Of a stretch of DNA of 64,000 bases, positions 8,824-18,106 are shown piece by piece (positions within the stretch are counted from its first letter, which is position 1; each line of letters starts with the position of its first letter). Under the pieces are notes generated by a model. It was given only the letters and a program-made list of their open reading frames with translations, was not told the DNA's origin and did not search any database. Source of the stretch: Pseudomonas thermotolerans DSM 14292 (lineage in GTDB: Bacteria; Pseudomonadota; Gammaproteobacteria; Pseudomonadales; Pseudomonadaceae); contig NZ_KB822610.1 in assembly GCF_000364625.1 (NCBI RefSeq), positions 45,827 to 109,826 of the forward strand, given 5' to 3'. Position numbers and translations under genes: made by a program.

Positions 8824-9510
8824 TCAGCCGCACTTGGAGTAGCCGCAGTTCAGGCAGGTGGCGCAGCCATCCATCTTCACCACCGCCTGGGTGTTGCACT
8901 TGCCGCACAGCTGCGCGCCGGGCGGGAAGCCGTCGCCCGGCTCGGCCTTGTTGACGCCGAGCTGGGCCTCGTAGGCGGCGCGCTTCTCGGCCAGGTAGAG
9001 GCGCTGCTCCTCGTCGAGCTGCTGGCCCTGCATCAGGCCGATGGCGATCAGGTGGCGCTCCAGCACCTCGCCGATCTCGGCGACGATGGACGGCATATAG
9101 ATGCCGCCGCGCTTCAGGTAGCCGCCGCGCGGGTCGAATACCGCCTTGAGCTCCTCGACCAGGAAGGTACAGTCGCCCCCCTTGCGGAACACCGCGGACA
9201 TGATGCGGGTCAGCGCGACGATCCACTGGAAGTGCTCCATGCCCTTGGAATTGATGAAGATCTCGAAGGGCCGGCGCACCTCGTGGGGGGTGCCGGGGTT
9301 GAGGATGATGTCGTTGATGGTCACGTAGAGCGCGTGCTCGAACAGCGGTGACTTGATCTTGTAGGTGACCCCGACCAGGGTTTCCGGACGCTGCAGGGTC
9401 TCGTCCAGCTGGACGACGGAGGCGGCCTCCTCGGCGGCCTGGCGCTCACGCTCGGCGGCCAAGTCGACCACCTCGAAGCCGGTGATTTTCTTATCGATCC
9501 TGATGGCCAT
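8824..9510 (-). CDS. nrdJb: Class II ribonucleotide reductase C-terminal subunit NrdJb
   Basis: The 228-aa protein begins MAIRIDKKITGFEVVDL. It corresponds to the split-off C-terminal part of the adenosylcobalamin-dependent ribonucleotide reductase of Pseudomonas. The last ~27 residues are cysteine-rich (CGKCNTQ, then CATCLNCGYSKCG), consistent with the redox/zinc tail that re-reduces the active site. NrdJb functions only with NrdJa, encoded 50 bp upstream on the same strand. The ATG at 9510 is the natural start. The same frame stays open far into nrdJa only because the DNA is GC-rich. Confidence 0.92.
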   Translation of the reverse strand: MAIRIDKKITGFEVVDLAAERERQAAEEAASVVQLDETLQRPETLVGVTYKIKSPLFEHALYVTINDIILNPGTPHEVRRPFEIFINSKGMEHFQWIVALTRIMSAVFRKGGDCTFLVEELKAVFDPRGGYLKRGGIYMPSIVAEIGEVLERHLIAIGLMQGQQLDEEQRLYLAEKRAAYEAQLGVNKAEPGDGFPPGAQLCGKCNTQAVVKMDGCATCLNCGYSKCG

Positions 9511-9560
9511 GTGTTGTCCTCGGCGCTGTCTCTCGGCGGCCGGCGGGCCGCGCCACACGC

Positions 9561-11690
9561 TCAATACTTGCCGTAATAGCCTTCCTTCAGCGCGTCGAAC
9601 AGGTTCGCCGCACTGTGGGTCTCGCCGTCGTACTCGACTTCCTCGTCGCCGCGCAGCTCGACCACGCTGCCATCCTCCAGCTTGAAGCGGTAACGGGTGT
9701 TCTCCAGGTCGCTCTGCTTGACCAGCACGCCCTGGAAGGCCGCCGGGTTGAAACGGAAGGTGGTGCAGCCCTTGAGGCCCTGGCGCCAGGCATACAGGTA
9801 GATGTCCTTGAAGTCCTCGAAGGGGTAGTCGGTGGGCACGTTGGCGGTCTTGGAGATCGACGAGTCGATCCACTTCTGCGCCGCCGCCTGGATGTCCACA
9901 TGTTCGCGCGGGCCGATGTCGTCGGCGCTGACGAAGTAGTCCGGCAACTGGCCGATCTGCGCATCCGGGTTGATCAACTGGCGGTAGACGAGGAACTCGT
10001 GGCTGAGCACCTCGACCTTCTCCTTGGTCTTGCGCCCCGGGCGGATCACGTTGCGCGAGTACTGGTGGGCGAAGCTCGGCTCGATGCCGTTGGAGGCGTT
10101 GTTGGCCAGGCTCAGGCTGATGGTCCCGGTGGGCGCGATGGAGCTGTGGTGGGTGAACCGCGCGCCGGTCTCGGCCAGCGCCTCGACCAGTTCCGGGGCG
10201 TGCTCGGCGAGGCGCTGCATGTAGCGCGAGTAACGGGCGTGGAGGATCCGCCCGGGCACCTTGTCGCCGACCCGGTAGCCGTCGGCGGCCATCTCCGGAC
10301 GCAGGCGCAGCATCGCCGGGGTGACCTCGAACTCGCGCTCCAGCAACGGCGCCGGGCCCTTCTCGCGGGCCAGCTCGAGGGCTACCTGCCAGCCGACCAG
10401 GGCCATCTCGCGGCTCACCTCCTCGGTGAAGGCGCAGGCCTGCGGGCTGCCGTAGCGCAGCTTGAGCATGCACAGCGCCGAGCCGAGGCCGAGGAAGCCC
10501 ATGCCGTGGCGGCGCTTGTCGAAGATCTCGCGGCGCTGCTGTTCGAGCGGCAGGCCGTTGATCTCCACCACGTTGTCGAGCATCCGGGTGAACACCCGCA
10601 CTACCTCGCGGAAGCGCTCCCAGTCAAAGCGCGCCTCCGCACCGAAGGGGTCGATGACGAAGGCGGTGAGGTTCACCGAGCCGAGCAGGCAGGCGCCGTA
10701 GGGCGGCAGCGGCTGCTCGCCGCAAGGGTTGGTGGCGCGGATCTGCTCGCACCACCAGTTGTTGTTCCACTGGTTTACCCGGTCGATGAGGATGAAGCCC
10801 GGCTCGGCGAAGTCGTAGGTGGAGACCATCACCATGTCCCACAGGTGGCGGGCCTTGACCTTGCCGTGCACCTTGCAGGCCACCCGGCCCTGGTCGTCGG
10901 TCAGGTAGCCGTCCTGGATCGGCCAGTCGCGCCAGATCACCTGCTCGGGGTCGTCGAGATCGACCTCGTCGCGCTCCTTGGGATGCAGGGGGAACACCAA
11001 CGGCCAGTCGGCGTCGGCCTCCACCGCCTGCATGAAGGCGTCGCTGACCAGCAGGCTGAGGTTGAACTGGCGCAGCCGACCGTCCTCGCGCTTGGCGCGG
11101 ATGAACTCGCGGACGTCCGGGTGGGCGATGTCGAAGGTGGCCATCTGCGCGCCGCGCCGCCCGCCGGCAGAGCTGACGGTGAAGCACATCTTGTCGTAGA
11201 TGTCCATGAACGACAGCGGCCCGCTGGTGTAGGCGCCAGCGCCGGACACGTAGGCGCCGCGCGGGCGCAGGGTGCTGAACTCGTAGCCGATGCCGCAGCC
11301 AGCCTTGAGGGTCATGCCGGCCTCGTGGACCTTGTCGAGGATGTCGTCCATGGAGTCGCCGATGCTCGCCGATACCGTGCAGTTGATCGTCGAGGTGGCC
11401 GGCTTGTGCTCGCCGGCGCCGGCGTTGGCGATGATCCGCCCGGCCGGCAGCGCGCCGTTGCGCAGGGCCCAGAGGAAGCGCTGGTACCAGTGCTCGCGCA
11501 GCGCCTCGTCGCGCTCCACCGCGGCGATGGCGCGCGCCACGCGGCGGAAGGTGGCGTCCGGGTCGGCATCCAGCGGCTGGCCGTTGCGGTCGCGCAGGCG
11601 GTACTTGCTGTCCCAGATGTCCAGCGAGGCCGGCTGCAAAGCCAGTTCGAAGGGGGCGGAAACCTGCGGCTCGTTGCCGATCATGGGCAT
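9561..11690 (-). CDS. nrdJa: Class II (B12-dependent) ribonucleotide reductase catalytic subunit NrdJa
   Basis: Reduces ribonucleotides to deoxyribonucleotides using adenosylcobalamin, independently of oxygen. The 709-aa protein has the catalytic NPCGE motif at residues 321-325, so Cys323 is the thiyl-radical residue. Likely redox partners are Cys104 (STINCTVSAS) and Cys335 (YGACLLGSVNL). Other family blocks are TLKAGCGIGYEFSTLRPRG, SSAGGRRGAQMATFDIAHPD and the nucleotide-phosphate region SIAPTGTISL. The ATG at 11690 follows GGGAGGAC at good spacing. The 143-bp upstream region shows no recognisable B12-box, so a cobalamin riboswitch is not called. Confidence 0.95.
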   Translation of the reverse strand: MPMIGNEPQVSAPFELALQPASLDIWDSKYRLRDRNGQPLDADPDATFRRVARAIAAVERDEALREHWYQRFLWALRNGALPAGRIIANAGAGEHKPATSTINCTVSASIGDSMDDILDKVHEAGMTLKAGCGIGYEFSTLRPRGAYVSGAGAYTSGPLSFMDIYDKMCFTVSSAGGRRGAQMATFDIAHPDVREFIRAKREDGRLRQFNLSLLVSDAFMQAVEADADWPLVFPLHPKERDEVDLDDPEQVIWRDWPIQDGYLTDDQGRVACKVHGKVKARHLWDMVMVSTYDFAEPGFILIDRVNQWNNNWWCEQIRATNPCGEQPLPPYGACLLGSVNLTAFVIDPFGAEARFDWERFREVVRVFTRMLDNVVEINGLPLEQQRREIFDKRRHGMGFLGLGSALCMLKLRYGSPQACAFTEEVSREMALVGWQVALELAREKGPAPLLEREFEVTPAMLRLRPEMAADGYRVGDKVPGRILHARYSRYMQRLAEHAPELVEALAETGARFTHHSSIAPTGTISLSLANNASNGIEPSFAHQYSRNVIRPGRKTKEKVEVLSHEFLVYRQLINPDAQIGQLPDYFVSADDIGPREHVDIQAAAQKWIDSSISKTANVPTDYPFEDFKDIYLYAWRQGLKGCTTFRFNPAAFQGVLVKQSDLENTRYRFKLEDGSVVELRGDEEVEYDGETHSAANLFDALKEGYYGKY

Positions 11691-11833
11691 GAGTAAGTCC
11701 TCCCGGTGAAAAGCTCTGCGTATCCTTGCCTAGGCGCGGCGGTCCGCCCAGGTCGGACCCGGTGGGCAGATCGGAACACCATACAGGTTGAAGGCGATGC
11801 TCGCCTAGTACCCGACCGGCGAGCCTGCAAGGG

Positions 11834-12295
11834 CTAACGGAAGAAGCGCTTGAGCGAGCGCGCCAGCCAGCCACCCTCGCTCTTGTCGCGGGTCAGCTCG
11901 GCCAGGTTGTTGCGCACCGCCTCCGTGTAGGCGGCGTCCTCGTTGCGGATGTGGTTGAACAGCCAGCGGGCGAGCATCTCACGCAGCTCATGGGCGACGT
12001 TCTCGCCGGCGTGGAAGCGCAGCTTGTAGTCGTTGACGCGGCGGATGAACAGCTCGTGGACCTTCTTGTGGGCGCGGGTCAGCGGGTAGCCGGCATCCTC
12101 GATCAGGGTCTCCTCGAAGGCGAAGTGGGACATGGTGTAGTCCACCAAGTCCTCGATCACCTGACCCACCGCCTCGCGGTCACCGATCTGCTCAGCGTCG
12201 TAGAGCTGGTTGATCATCTCGACGATGCGCTTGTGTTGACTGTCGATCACCGCGATGCCGGTGTTCAAATCGTTCTGCCAGGCCAGATGACCCAT
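11834..12295 (-). CDS. Bacteriohemerythrin (microoxic O2-binding protein)
   Basis: The 153-aa single-domain hemerythrin binds O2 at a non-haem di-iron site. The iron ligands fit the family pattern: H in IDSQHKRIVEMIN, H and E in SHFAFEETLIEDAGYP, the HKKVHELF pair, and the final HIRNEDAAY histidine/aspartate. The start at 12295 is chosen because it follows GGAGAAACTG at proper spacing and matches the usual MxHLxWQ beginning; an ATG at 12307 is also open but has poor ribosome binding. A perfect Anr-type site and a -10 sit upstream. P. aeruginosa has an Anr-controlled homologue, which fits microoxic expression. Confidence 0.93.
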   Translation of the reverse strand: MGHLAWQNDLNTGIAVIDSQHKRIVEMINQLYDAEQIGDREAVGQVIEDLVDYTMSHFAFEETLIEDAGYPLTRAHKKVHELFIRRVNDYKLRFHAGENVAHELREMLARWLFNHIRNEDAAYTEAVRNNLAELTRDKSEGGWLARSLKRFFR

Positions 12296-12335
12296 CAGTT
12301 TCTCCATCAGCTTGCCCGCAAAGCCACGGGCTAGA

Positions 12336-12384
12336 GCGGTTTAGTCTAAATGACCGGGCGGTCTCGCCTATTGATCCGGATCAA
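12336..12384 (-). promoter_or_regulatory. Anr/Fnr-type box and promoter of the hemerythrin gene
   Basis: TTGATCCGGATCAA at 12371-12384 is a perfect TTGAT-N4-ATCAA palindrome. On the minus strand a -10-like TAGACT lies at 12348-12343, giving a start site near 12336. The box centre is then about 41.5 bp upstream, the class II position for FNR/Anr activation. The leader to the ATG at 12295 would be ~40 nt. Confidence 0.75.
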
Positions 12385-12397
12385 GGTGTGCGCAAGT

Positions 12398-13291
12398 TCA
12401 CGGCAGCTCTTCCAGGCAACCGCCCAAGGCCTCGGCGAGGTTCTCCAGCAGCCGCTCGTAGCCGCGGGCGTCCACCGCCACCGCACTGCCCAGAGGGTCC
12501 AGCTCGGCCAGGCGCACCGGCAGGCCGGCGCTCAGGGTCTCGGCCAGGCGCGGGCGCAGCGGCGGCTCGCTGAACAGGCAGCTCGGCCCGGCCTGCTGCA
12601 GGCGGGCGCGCAGCTCGGCTACATGGCGGGCGCCGGGCTGGACCTCCTGGGCCACGGCGAACACTCCAGCGTGTTCGAGACCGTAGGCCGCCTCGAAGTA
12701 GTCGAAGGCCTCGTGGAACACGAAGTAGGGCTTGCCGGCCAGGGGCGCCAGGCGCGCGGCGAGGCGCGCGTCGAGGGCCTCCAGGCGGGACTGGAAGGCG
12801 ATCAGGTTGGCCTGGTAGCGCGCCGCGTTGGCCGGGTCGGCGGCGGCCAGGTCGGCGGCGATCTGCGCGGCGATCACCTTGGCGTTGGCCGGCAGCAGCC
12901 AGAGGTGGGCGTCCAGGCTGCCGGGACGGTGGTCATGGTCATGCTCGTCATGGTGCGCCTCGCCGAAATGCCGCAGCTGCAAGCCGGCCAGCTGCTGTAC
13001 GGCGACGCTCGGCCGGCTGCGTCCGGCCAGCACCTTGGGCAGGAAGGTCTCCAGGTCCGGGCCGATCCAGTACAGCAGCTCCGCGGCGCCGATGCGACGC
13101 ACCTCGGAGGGACGCAGCACGTAGTGGTGCGGGGAGACGCCCGGGGGCAACAGTACCTCGGGGCTGCCCACCCCGTCCTGGACGGCGGCGGCGATCAATT
13201 GCAGGGGCTTGATGCTGGTCAGCACCCGGACCTCGGCCTGGGCGGCGGCGGCCCAGGCGCAGAACAGCAGGACGCAGAAGTATCGGAACAC
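12398..13291 (-). CDS. znuA: Periplasmic zinc-binding protein ZnuA
   Basis: Solute-binding protein of the high-affinity zinc ABC importer ZnuABC. The 297-aa protein begins at GTG with the signal peptide MFRYFCVLLFCAWAAAAQA. Metal-binding features include PGVSPHHYVLRPSEVRRI (first histidine ligand), the His/Asp-rich loop AHHDEHDHDHRPG around residue 115, LDAHLWLLPAN, and FVFHEAFDYFEAAYGL. It is divergent from zur, znuC and znuB, with a Zur box in the 67-bp gap. Zinc limitation should relieve Zur repression of both directions. Confidence 0.94.
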   Translation of the reverse strand: MFRYFCVLLFCAWAAAAQAEVRVLTSIKPLQLIAAAVQDGVGSPEVLLPPGVSPHHYVLRPSEVRRIGAAELLYWIGPDLETFLPKVLAGRSRPSVAVQQLAGLQLRHFGEAHHDEHDHDHRPGSLDAHLWLLPANAKVIAAQIAADLAAADPANAARYQANLIAFQSRLEALDARLAARLAPLAGKPYFVFHEAFDYFEAAYGLEHAGVFAVAQEVQPGARHVAELRARLQQAGPSCLFSEPPLRPRLAETLSAGLPVRLAELDPLGSAVAVDARGYERLLENLAEALGGCLEELP

Positions 13292-13317
13292 GGAAAGCGC
13301 ACTCTTTGAGCAAAAGA

Positions 13318-13330
13318 GTTATAGAATAAC
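13318..13330. promoter_or_regulatory. Zur operator between znuA and zur-znuCB
   Basis: GTTATAGAATAAC is a perfect inverted repeat (GTTAT-AGA-ATAAC) that fits the proteobacterial Zur consensus. It lies in the divergent gap, ~27 bp from the znuA start and ~29 bp from zur. A second inverted repeat, ACTCTTT/AAAGAGT (13301-13319, 5-nt loop), overlaps its left edge and lies in the znuA leader. Confidence 0.85.
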
Positions 13331-13358
13331 GTCTCCATCCGTCATCGTCGCTGCTGCC

Positions 13359-13841
13359 ATGACCCTCACCCCCCTGGCCTCGCGCCCCCACGACCATTCC
13401 CACTGCGTGCACAACGCCCTCGCCGAGGCCGAGGCCCTGTGCGCACGTCAGGGCCTGCGCCTGACCACGCTGCGCAAGCGCGTGCTGGAGCTGGTCTGGC
13501 AGAGCCACAAGCCGCTGGGCGCCTACGACATCCTCGGCGTGCTCACCGAGGAGGACGGCCGCCGCGCCGCGCCGCCGACCGTCTACCGGGCCCTGGACTT
13601 CCTCCTTGAGCACGGCCTGGTGCACCGCATCGCCTCGCTGAACGCCTTCGTCGGCTGCAACCACCCGGCGCAGGCCCACCAGGGCCAGTTCCTGATCTGC
13701 CGCAACTGCCACGCGGCCATCGAGCTGGAGCAGGAGGCGATCAGCCGGGCGATCGTCGACAGCGCCCGCGAGGTGGGCTTCAGCGTCGAGCAGCAGACCG
13801 TGGAAGTGGTCGGCATCTGCGCCGGCTGCCGGGCCGCCTGA
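13359..13841 (+). CDS. zur: Zinc uptake regulator Zur (Fur family)
   Basis: The 160-aa Fur-family repressor senses zinc. It has the winged-helix DNA-binding region ([17 protein letters not shown], then [20 protein letters not shown]). Its structural zinc cysteines occur as CRNCH and CAGC near the C-terminus, and the N-terminus is His-rich ([18 protein letters not shown]). The ATG at 13359 is the first that excludes the Zur box; no strong ribosome site is visible before it. The stop overlaps znuC by one base (TGATG), so zur, znuC and znuB form one operon. In P. aeruginosa the gene is also called np20. Confidence 0.93.
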   Translation: MTLTPLASRPHDHSHCVHNALAEAEALCARQGLRLTTLRKRVLELVWQSHKPLGAYDILGVLTEEDGRRAAPPTVYRALDFLLEHGLVHRIASLNAFVGCNHPAQAHQGQFLICRNCHAAIELEQEAISRAIVDSAREVGFSVEQQTVEVVGICAGCRAA

Positions 13842-14635
13842 TGGGCGAGCCGTTGATCCGGCTCGACGGGGTGTCCGTCGAGTTCGCCGGCCAGCAAGTG
13901 CTCAGCGAAGTGCAGCTGCGCGTCCACCCCGGCGAGATCGTCACCCTGATCGGTCCCAACGGCGCGGGCAAGACCACCCTGGTACGCGCCGTGCTCGGCC
14001 TGCTCACCCCCGACCGCGGCCGGGTGCACCGCAAACCGCACCTGCGCATCGGCTACATGCCGCAGAAGCTGCACGTCGACGCCAGCCTGCCGCTCTCGGT
14101 GCTGCGCTTCCTGCGCCTGGTGCCGGGGGTGGATCGCGCCAGCGCCCTGGCGGCGCTCGCCGAGGTGGGCGCCGAACAGGTGATCGACAGCCCGCTGCAG
14201 AAGATCTCCGGCGGCGAGCTGCAGCGCGTGCTGCTGGCCCGCGCGCTGCTCCGCGAACCGGAGCTGCTGGTCCTCGACGAACCGGTGCAGGGCGTCGACG
14301 TGGCCGGCCAGGCCGAGCTGTACCGGCTGATCACCGAGCTGCGCGACCGCCACGGCTGCGGGGTGCTGATGGTCTCCCACGACCTGCACCTGGTGATGAG
14401 CACCACCGACCAGGTGGTCTGCCTGAACCGCCACGTGTGCTGCTCCGGGCATCCCGAACAGGTCGGTAGCGACCCGGCCTTCGTCGAGCTGTTCGGCCAG
14501 GCCGCGCCAGCTCTGGCGGTCTACCACCACCACGACCATGCCCACGACCTGCACGGTGCGGTGGTCCGCCAGCCGGGGCTGAGCATCCTCGGCCCCGTGC
14601 ACGACCACCGCCACGGTCCCCACTGTCGTCACTGA
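13841..14635 (+). CDS. znuC: Zinc ABC transporter ATP-binding protein ZnuC
   Basis: The 264-aa ATPase has Walker [15 protein letters not shown]-loop [16 protein letters not shown], signature [16 protein letters not shown], Walker [13 protein letters not shown] and the switch histidine VSHDLHLVM. The C-terminal tail is His-rich ([13 protein letters not shown], then [11 protein letters not shown]), a common feature of ZnuC that may bind zinc. The start overlaps the zur stop. The stop is followed 3 bp later by znuB. Confidence 0.95.
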   Translation: MGEPLIRLDGVSVEFAGQQVLSEVQLRVHPGEIVTLIGPNGAGKTTLVRAVLGLLTPDRGRVHRKPHLRIGYMPQKLHVDASLPLSVLRFLRLVPGVDRASALAALAEVGAEQVIDSPLQKISGGELQRVLLARALLREPELLVLDEPVQGVDVAGQAELYRLITELRDRHGCGVLMVSHDLHLVMSTTDQVVCLNRHVCCSGHPEQVGSDPAFVELFGQAAPALAVYHHHDHAHDLHGAVVRQPGLSILGPVHDHRHGPHCRH

Positions 14636-14638
14636 AAG

Positions 14639-15427
14639 ATGCCCGATTTCCTATTCAACGCCCTGATCGCCGGGCTCGCCCTCGCCCTGGTCGCCGGTCC
14701 GCTGGGATCCTTCGTGGTCTGGCGGCGCATGGCGTACTTCGGCGACACCCTGTCCCACGCCGCGCTGCTCGGCGTGGCCCTCGGCCTGCTGCTCGGCTTC
14801 AGCCCTGCCCTGGCGGTGACCGCCGGCTGCCTGCTGCTGGCCCTGGTGCTAGTCACCCTGCAGCAGCGCCAGCCGCTGGCCTCGGACACCCTGCTCGGCA
14901 TCCTGGCACCGACCACCCTGTCCCTCGGCCTGGTGGCGCTGAGCTTCATGTCCGAGGTACGCATCGACCTCATGGCCTACCTGTTCGGCGACCTGCTGGC
15001 GGTGTCCACCACCGACCTGGCCTGGATCCTCGGCGGCAGCGCCCTGGTGCTGGTTCTCCTGATGCTGCTCTGGCGGCCGCTGCTGGCGATCACCGTGCAC
15101 GAGGAGCTGGCGCGGGTCGAGGGCCTGCCGGTGGCCGGCCTCCGCCTGGCGCTGATGCTGCTGATCGCCCTGGTGATCGCCGTGGCCATGAAGATCGTCG
15201 GCGTGCTGCTGATCACCTCGCTGCTGATCATCCCCGCCGCCACCGCCCAACGCCACGCGCGCACCCCCGAGCAGATGGCCGTCGGCGCCAGCCTGCTCGG
15301 CCTGCTCGCGGTGGGGGGCGGACTGGCGCTGTCCTGGTTCCAGGACACCCCGGCCGGGCCGTCCATCGTGGTCAGCGCCGCCGCGCTGTTCCTGGTCAGC
15401 CTGGCGCTGCCACGGCGCGGTGCCTGA
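14639..15427 (+). CDS. znuB: Zinc ABC transporter permease ZnuB
   Basis: The 262-aa integral membrane permease of the ABC-3 family has about eight hydrophobic helices. Family segments include [20 protein letters not shown] near the N-terminus and [20 protein letters not shown] later. It lies directly downstream of znuC, completing the importer with ZnuA. No clear terminator was seen before the next gene, but that gene has its own promoter-like elements. Confidence 0.95.
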   Translation: MPDFLFNALIAGLALALVAGPLGSFVVWRRMAYFGDTLSHAALLGVALGLLLGFSPALAVTAGCLLLALVLVTLQQRQPLASDTLLGILAPTTLSLGLVALSFMSEVRIDLMAYLFGDLLAVSTTDLAWILGGSALVLVLLMLLWRPLLAITVHEELARVEGLPVAGLRLALMLLIALVIAVAMKIVGVLLITSLLIIPAATAQRHARTPEQMAVGASLLGLLAVGGGLALSWFQDTPAGPSIVVSAAALFLVSLALPRRGA

Positions 15428-15509
15428 CCTCCCGTCGACGCCCGCATTGGGGGAAATCCGCAGGGCGATGTAGACTGGCATGCTTTCGCGCAATCACGAG
15501 TCACCGAAA

Positions 15510-16151
15510 ATGCCGTCGTTCACCCCAGGTTATCTGGCGATAGCCGCACTTTCCCTGGTGCTGGCCGCCTGCCAGAGCTCCCCGGGCGCCTCCGCCACCG
15601 CGCCGGCCGACGCCATCGCCCGGCTGGAAGGGAGCATCGCGCAGGGCCGGCTGGCGGCCGCCGACGAGCAGCTCGCCGCACTGCAGCAGCGCGCCGCCGG
15701 CGACCGCCGCCTGGAGGCCCTGCAGCGCCAGCTCGCCGACGCCTACCTGGAACGCGGCCAGAACGCCCTGCAACACGGCGACCTGGACGCCGCTACCCAT
15801 GCCCTCGGCCGGGCCCGCAGCCTGAAGCCCCAGGCCCCGGCGCTGACCACCGGCCTCGATGCGGCCATCAGCCAGGCCCGCAAGGCGCAGAGCCGCACGG
15901 TGCCGCTGCCGATGCTCGACGCGCGCGACGCCGCGGCGCTGCGCGCGCGCCTCGACCAGGTCGCCGCCGAGGTGGTGGACTGCCAGTGCCAGGTGCGCAT
16001 CCAGGTGCGCCAGCGCATCGACTACCCTTGGGTCGCCTCGCTGCTCGAAGCCGGGGTCAGGCGCCGGCAGCCCGACTTCTCGCTGCGCCTGAGCGAGGCA
16101 CTGCAGCCCGATGAGCCGCCACAGCTGCTGCTCAGCCCGGCCAGACCCTAG
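15510..16151 (+). CDS. Putative lipoprotein with TPR-like helical repeats
   Basis: The function is not known. The N-terminus has a hydrophobic stretch ending in LVLAAC, a lipobox with Cys21 when counted from this start. The middle is helical and tetratricopeptide-like (RLAAADEQLAALQQRAAGDR, then NALQHGDLDAATHALGRARS), and the C-terminus has a CQCQVRIQVRQ segment. An in-frame ATG at 15480 is less likely because TAGACT at 15471-15476 with TTGGGG at 15447-15452 predicts a transcript starting near 15483. A gene of this kind sits between znuB and metN in P. aeruginosa too. Confidence 0.75.
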   Translation: MPSFTPGYLAIAALSLVLAACQSSPGASATAPADAIARLEGSIAQGRLAAADEQLAALQQRAAGDRRLEALQRQLADAYLERGQNALQHGDLDAATHALGRARSLKPQAPALTTGLDAAISQARKAQSRTVPLPMLDARDAAALRARLDQVAAEVVDCQCQVRIQVRQRIDYPWVASLLEAGVRRRQPDFSLRLSEALQPDEPPQLLLSPARP

Positions 16152-16359
16152 CCGGAAACGCGCCTGGGGCGCCGGCACCGGCCGTCGGCTTATTACTGTT
16201 TGGATGGTAAATCGAATAATAAAAACTAAGATCGCATAAGCAGTCGGGCTAGAATGCGCACCTTCGGCCAACCGCCTAGAGTCGTTGGAACCCGTCGCCC
16301 TTGCCTACCCGGCGAACATGCGGCCCGCTTCCCGATGTCGTACCCATAAGGTTCAACCA

Positions 16360-17367
16360 GTGATCGAATTCGACCGCGTCCACAAGGCGTATCTCGTCAA
16401 CGGCCGCAGCATTCCGGCGTTGCAGCCCACCAACCTGTCTATCGAGGCGGGCGAGGTGTTCGGCCTGATCGGCCACTCCGGCGCCGGCAAGAGCACCCTG
16501 CTGCGCCTGATCAACCGTCTCGAGGAGCCGTCCGGCGGACGCATCCTGATCGACGGCGAGGACGTCACCGCGCTGGACCAGCACGGCCTGCGGCGCTTCC
16601 GCCAGCAGGTCGGGATGATCTTCCAGCACTTCAACCTGCTGTCCTCCAAGACCGTCGCCGAGAACGTCGCCCTGCCGCTGAAGCTGGCCGGCGAGCTGGA
16701 CCGCGCAGCCATCGCCGAACGGGTCGCCGAGCTGCTCGAGCGGGTGGGCCTGGCCGAACAGGCCGGCAAGTACCCGGCGCAGCTTTCCGGCGGCCAGAAG
16801 CAGCGCGTCGGCATCGCCCGCGCCCTCGCCACCCGGCCGAAGATCCTACTCTGCGACGAGGCCACCAGCGCCCTCGACCCGCAGACCACCGCCTCGGTGC
16901 TGCAGCTGCTCGCCGAGATCAACCGCGAGCTGCGCCTGACCATCGTTCTCATCACCCACGAGATGGACGTGATCCGCCGGGTCTGCGACCGGGTGGCGGT
17001 GCTGGATGCCGGGACCATCGTCGAGCAGGGCCCGGTGGCCCAGGTGTTCCTCCATCCGCAGCACCCCACCACACGACGCTTCGTGCTGGAGTCCGAGCAC
17101 CTCGACGAAGACAGCCTGCACGCCGACTTCGAGCAGGTGCCCGGGCGCATCCTGCGCCTGACCTTCCAGGGCGAGGCCACCTACGCGCCGCTGCTCGGCA
17201 CCGTGGCGCGCGAGACCGGGGTGGACTACAGCATCCTCGCCGGGCGCATCGACCGCATCAAGGACACCCCCTACGGCCAGTTGACCCTGGCCCTCACCGG
17301 CGGCGACCTGGACGCCGCGCTGGCGCGTTTCGAAGCCGCCGACGTGCACCTGGAGGTACTGCGCTGA
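16360..17367 (+). CDS. metN: Methionine ABC transporter ATP-binding protein MetN
   Basis: The 335-aa ATPase of the D-/L-methionine importer has Walker [14 protein letters not shown], signature [15 protein letters not shown], Walker [15 protein letters not shown] and switch [10 protein letters not shown]-terminal NIL (ACT-like) domain begins near residue 260 and serves methionine feedback in homologues. A GTG start at 16360 is chosen: it gives the standard [11 protein letters not shown] beginning and follows AAGG. The stop overlaps the metI ATG (ATGA-type). The ~200 bp upstream holds an AT-rich promoter-like patch around 16195-16240. Confidence 0.93.
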   Translation: MIEFDRVHKAYLVNGRSIPALQPTNLSIEAGEVFGLIGHSGAGKSTLLRLINRLEEPSGGRILIDGEDVTALDQHGLRRFRQQVGMIFQHFNLLSSKTVAENVALPLKLAGELDRAAIAERVAELLERVGLAEQAGKYPAQLSGGQKQRVGIARALATRPKILLCDEATSALDPQTTASVLQLLAEINRELRLTIVLITHEMDVIRRVCDRVAVLDAGTIVEQGPVAQVFLHPQHPTTRRFVLESEHLDEDSLHADFEQVPGRILRLTFQGEATYAPLLGTVARETGVDYSILAGRIDRIKDTPYGQLTLALTGGDLDAALARFEAADVHLEVLR

Positions 17368-18035
17368 TGCTCGAACAACTCCTGCCCAACGTGTTCTGGC
17401 CGGAGATCTGGCAGGCCAGCCTGGACACCCTGAACATGCTCGCCGGCGCCATGCTGTTCACCGTGCTGCTCGGCCTGCCGCTCGGCGTGCTGCTGTTCCT
17501 CACCGGGCCGCGCCAGCTGCTCGAGCAACCGACCGTGTACCGCCTGCTGTCCTTCGTGGTCAACCTGCTGCGCTCGGTGCCCTTCGTCATCCTGCTGATC
17601 CTGATGATCCCCTTCACGGAGCTGCTGGTCGGCACCTCGCTGGGCGTGCCCGGGGCCATCCCGCCGCTGGTGGTGGGCGCCACGCCGTTCTTCGGCCGTC
17701 TGGTGGAGACCGCCCTGCGCGAGGTGGACCGCGGCATCATCGAGGCCACCCAGGCGATGGGCGCCACCACCCGGCAGATCATTTTCAGCGCCCTGCTCCC
17801 GGAGGCGCGGCCGGGGATCATCGCGGCGATCACCGTCACCGCCATCACCCTGGTCTCCTACACCGCGATGAGCGGCCTGATCGGCGGCGGCGGCCTCGGC
17901 GACCTGGCGGTACGCTACGGCTACCAGCGCTACCAGCCGGACGTGATGGCGGTCACCGTGGTGCTGCTGCTGATCCTCGTGCAAATCCTGCAATCCGCCG
18001 GCGACCGCCTGGTGGTGCATTTCTCCCGCAAGTAA
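17367..18035 (+). CDS. metI: Methionine ABC transporter permease MetI
   Basis: The 222-aa inner-membrane permease has about five helices. The ABC permease EAA-loop region reads IIEATQAMGATTRQIIFSAL, followed by PEARPGIIAAITVTAITLVS. N-terminal sequence (LDTLNMLAGAMLFTVLLGLP) and LLRSVPFVILLILMIPFTEL are typical of MetI. The start overlaps the metN stop by one base, indicating coupled translation. Confidence 0.94.
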   Translation: MLEQLLPNVFWPEIWQASLDTLNMLAGAMLFTVLLGLPLGVLLFLTGPRQLLEQPTVYRLLSFVVNLLRSVPFVILLILMIPFTELLVGTSLGVPGAIPPLVVGATPFFGRLVETALREVDRGIIEATQAMGATTRQIIFSALLPEARPGIIAAITVTAITLVSYTAMSGLIGGGGLGDLAVRYGYQRYQPDVMAVTVVLLLILVQILQSAGDRLVVHFSRK

Positions 18036-18106
18036 ACACGCAAGAAGTAGGAAATCCGCGGGGGATCGGTCGGCCGAACCCCGCCCCATACACAAGGAGT
18101 CGAACC

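Noticed and set aside
8824..10473. Extended 549-codon reading of nrdJb into nrdJa
   Set aside because: The part upstream of 9510 is out-of-frame nrdJa sequence; ATG 9510 gives the conserved NrdJb N-terminus.
11691..11833. Cobalamin riboswitch upstream of nrdJa
   Set aside because: No B12-box (GCCACTG-like) sequence or clear riboswitch fold could be found by eye in the 143-bp leader.
15480..15509. Longer start of the lipoprotein after znuB
   Set aside because: A promoter-like TTGGGG/TAGACT pair predicts a transcript beginning near 15483, which would exclude the ATG at 15480.
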